A program made the position numbers and the translations under genes. A stretch of 64,000 nt of DNA from Microbacterium candidum (lineage in GTDB: Bacteria > Actinomycetota > Actinomycetes > Actinomycetales > Microbacteriaceae), in the NCBI RefSeq assembly GCF_030315975.1, contig NZ_JASXSZ010000001.1, forward strand, positions 1,310,433-1,374,432. Direction: 5' to 3'. Each line of letters begins with the position of its first letter. Position 1 is the first letter of the stretch. Shown piece by piece: positions 62,651 to 64,000 of this stretch. A model generated the notes under the pieces. The model was not told the DNA's origin. It saw nothing but the letters and a program-made list of their open reading frames with translations, and ran no database searches.

Positions 62651-64000
62651 TCATGTTCTTCGGCCGAGGAGGTCGAGGAGGCGGGTGCGGGAGGTGGTGG
62701 TGGGCCGCCACCTTTGGGTGGGGTCGTGCCCGTGGGGGGTTTGGATTTCGGGGACGCCATGGTTCATGCGGATGCGCCAAGGGCCGGTGTCGATGAAGCG
62801 GTGGTGGAACCAGCAGAGCAGGACGCCGTTGTCGGTGTGGGTGGGGCCGCCTTGGGCGTGCTCGGTGACGTGGTGGATCTCGCACCAGCCGGCGGGGACG
62901 CCGCAGCCGGGGATGATGCAGCCGCCGTCGCGGAGCGCGATCGCCCGGCGCTGGTACCGGTTGAACACGCGTTCCTCGGTGCCGAGCCGGACGATGCGGC
63001 CGCTGCCGGCGAGGGTGACGCGTTGGATGACGCCGGCGCAGGCGACGTGGCGGGCGGTGAAGATGGATGCGGGCTCGGCGGACCCTTCGAGCCAGGCCCG
63101 CCCGGTGCTCGCGGTGAGGTCTTCTTCGCGGATGGAGACGATGAGGGTGGGGGCGGCGCCGCCGATGGTGGGCAGGTCGCGGCTGGCGGCGGCGACGGTG
63201 AGCGCCGCGGCGAGGGCGTCGTGCAGCTTCTGCGGGCCGGTGCGGTCGTCCCGCGGGACGTCGTGGGCGGGAGGTGACTCCGTGTCGTGGAAGCGGACGG
63301 CGTGCGGGGAGGTGGTGGCGTCGTGGATGCGCACGAGTTGCGCGGCGACCTCGGGCAGCAGTGCACCGCGGATGGGGATGACGCCGTCGCGGGCGGTGCC
63401 GAAGGTGATGCCCCGCCTGCGGGCGGCGGCGTGCGCGTCCGGTTCGGCGCCGTCGGGGTCGAGGACCGCCGCCCACACCTGCGCCTGGACACGGAGCAGG
63501 TCCGCGCACGCGGGCGGGAGGCCGTCCGGGCCCTCGCCGCGGGCGGCCGCCGCGAGCAGGCCGTCCGCGGTCAGCACACCCTCGACGCCGACCCGGTCCC
63601 GCATGGCGAGCAGGGGACCGGCGACGGCGAGCACCCCATCGACCCCGGTCTCCGCGTCCAGCAGAGCGTTCCGCATCGCGGGCAGCCGTGCCGGCATCCC
63701 CGCTCCGGTGACCGGGTCCCATGCGAGCGCGGTGGCTTTCGCGGCGCGTTCGAGTTTCGCGGCGGTGTGCGGCCCGTTGCGGGTCAGGCGCTGGACGAGT
63801 TCGGTGACGTTGCGGCATCCCATCCGGGTGGTCAACCGCTCCTCCCGCACCGTCGAGCTCGACCGGTCGGCGAGTTCCCCGACCATCTCCACCAACAGTG
63901 CGTCGACGGCTCGGGCGAGGTCCCCGGCGCGGGCGATCGCCCCGACGAGATCGTCATCTGACGCCGCATGCACCCCGCCGCCTCGGGCGCCCGTGTCGAT
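62651..64000 (-). CDS. DUF222/13E12 HNH endonuclease, partial at the N-terminus
   Basis: At least 440 residues, with the frame open to the window edge. The DUF222 domain (AIARAGDLARAVDALLVEMV, TTRMGCRNVTELVQRLTRNG) is followed by an HNH nuclease: RDGGCIIPGCGVPAGWCEIH, then HHVTEHAQGGPTHTDNGVLL and CWFHHRFID. Zinc-finger-like Cys and the catalytic His pair are intact. These proteins are numerous in actinobacteria, with unknown role and possible mobile history. A GTG at 63973 is an internal start candidate; related proteins begin some 25-40 residues earlier. Confidence 0.85.
   Translation of the reverse strand: MDTGARGGGVHAASDDDLVGAIARAGDLARAVDALLVEMVGELADRSSSTVREERLTTRMGCRNVTELVQRLTRNGPHTAAKLERAAKATALAWDPVTGAGMPARLPAMRNALLDAETGVDGVLAVAGPLLAMRDRVGVEGVLTADGLLAAAARGEGPDGLPPACADLLRVQAQVWAAVLDPDGAEPDAHAAARRRGITFGTARDGVIPIRGALLPEVAAQLVRIHDATTSPHAVRFHDTESPPAHDVPRDDRTGPQKLHDALAAALTVAAASRDLPTIGGAAPTLIVSIREEDLTASTGRAWLEGSAEPASIFTARHVACAGVIQRVTLAGSGRIVRLGTEERVFNRYQRRAIALRDGGCIIPGCGVPAGWCEIHHVTEHAQGGPTHTDNGVLLCWFHHRFIDTGPWRIRMNHGVPEIQTPHGHDPTQRWRPTTTSRTRLLDLLGRRT

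Overview
The window reads as chromosome of a high-GC actinobacterium of the family Microbacteriaceae, most like Microbacterium. The grounds are about 70% GC, many GTG and occasional TTG starts, a BldC-like DNA-binding protein next to a tiny AURKAIP1/COX24-type ribosomal protein, a DUF222 HNH endonuclease, a short archaeal-type aspartyl-tRNA synthetase, and several families of small intergenic palindromes. No rRNA, tRNA, insertion sequence, prophage or CRISPR array was seen. The last gene runs off the right edge.

Layout. (1) 1-8.5 kb: an oligosaccharide operon (lipoprotein binding protein, two permeases, family 3 glycosidase), then a LacI regulator divergent from an acetyl-xylan-esterase-like hydrolase. 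One 13-bp palindrome lies before both the operon and the regulator/esterase pair, so the two units may form one xylan-oligosaccharide regulon. The ABC ATPase is not here. (2) 8.5-13 kb: a copper-type P1B ATPase with a very His-rich N-terminus behind a CsoR/CstR-type operator, then two membrane proteins. (3) 13-18.3 kb: an FMN reductase/MarR pair, then xylulokinase and xylose isomerase divergent from a ROK repressor. This is the intracellular continuation of xylan use. (4) 18.3-24.6 kb: small proteins, a DNA glycosylase, two paralogous pterin-dehydratase-like/VOC fusions, a winged-helix protein behind a leaderless Cys-rich mini-ORF, a P-loop kinase-like protein and an acetyltransferase. (5) 24.7-30 kb: SbcCD and a secreted SGNH hydrolase. 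(6) 30-36 kb: an nadE / FAD oxidoreductase / lipase-maturation-factor operon and a VapBC toxin-antitoxin pair. (7) 36-41 kb: an unusual truncated P450-PEP mutase fusion and a large TM0106-type nuclease-helicase. (8) 41-46.5 kb: upp, tadA, an LLM oxidoreductase, a CDF transporter, an SDR and proC. (9) 45.2-47.2 kb: two non-coding tandem arrays with units of about 73 bp and 120 bp. (10) 47.2-52.5 kb: a Trk/Ktr K+ uptake pair, an ArsR regulator and an ABC-2 exporter with a divergent TetR regulator. (11) 52.5-56.4 kb: bldC-like and bS22-like genes, then a persulfide-response operon (CstR-like sensor, CoA-disulfide reductase-rhodanese fusion, rhodanese), a glutaredoxin-like protein and a Dabb protein. 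(12) 56.5-64 kb: aspS, a WYL / ArsR / SRPBCC group, an epoxide hydrolase, an epimerase, a DinB-like protein and the partial HNH gene.

Most useful leads: the P450-PEP mutase fusion; the Cys/Gly/Cys CstR-like sensor whose operator resembles the one in front of the copper ATPase; the leaderless Cys-rich leader peptide; a 56-nt palindromic element present in both xylan/xylose loci; a dispersed 20-bp repeat inserted in frame in xylose isomerase and the lipase-maturation factor; and the two tandem arrays. All functional calls come from reading motifs in the translated sequence; no database search was run.
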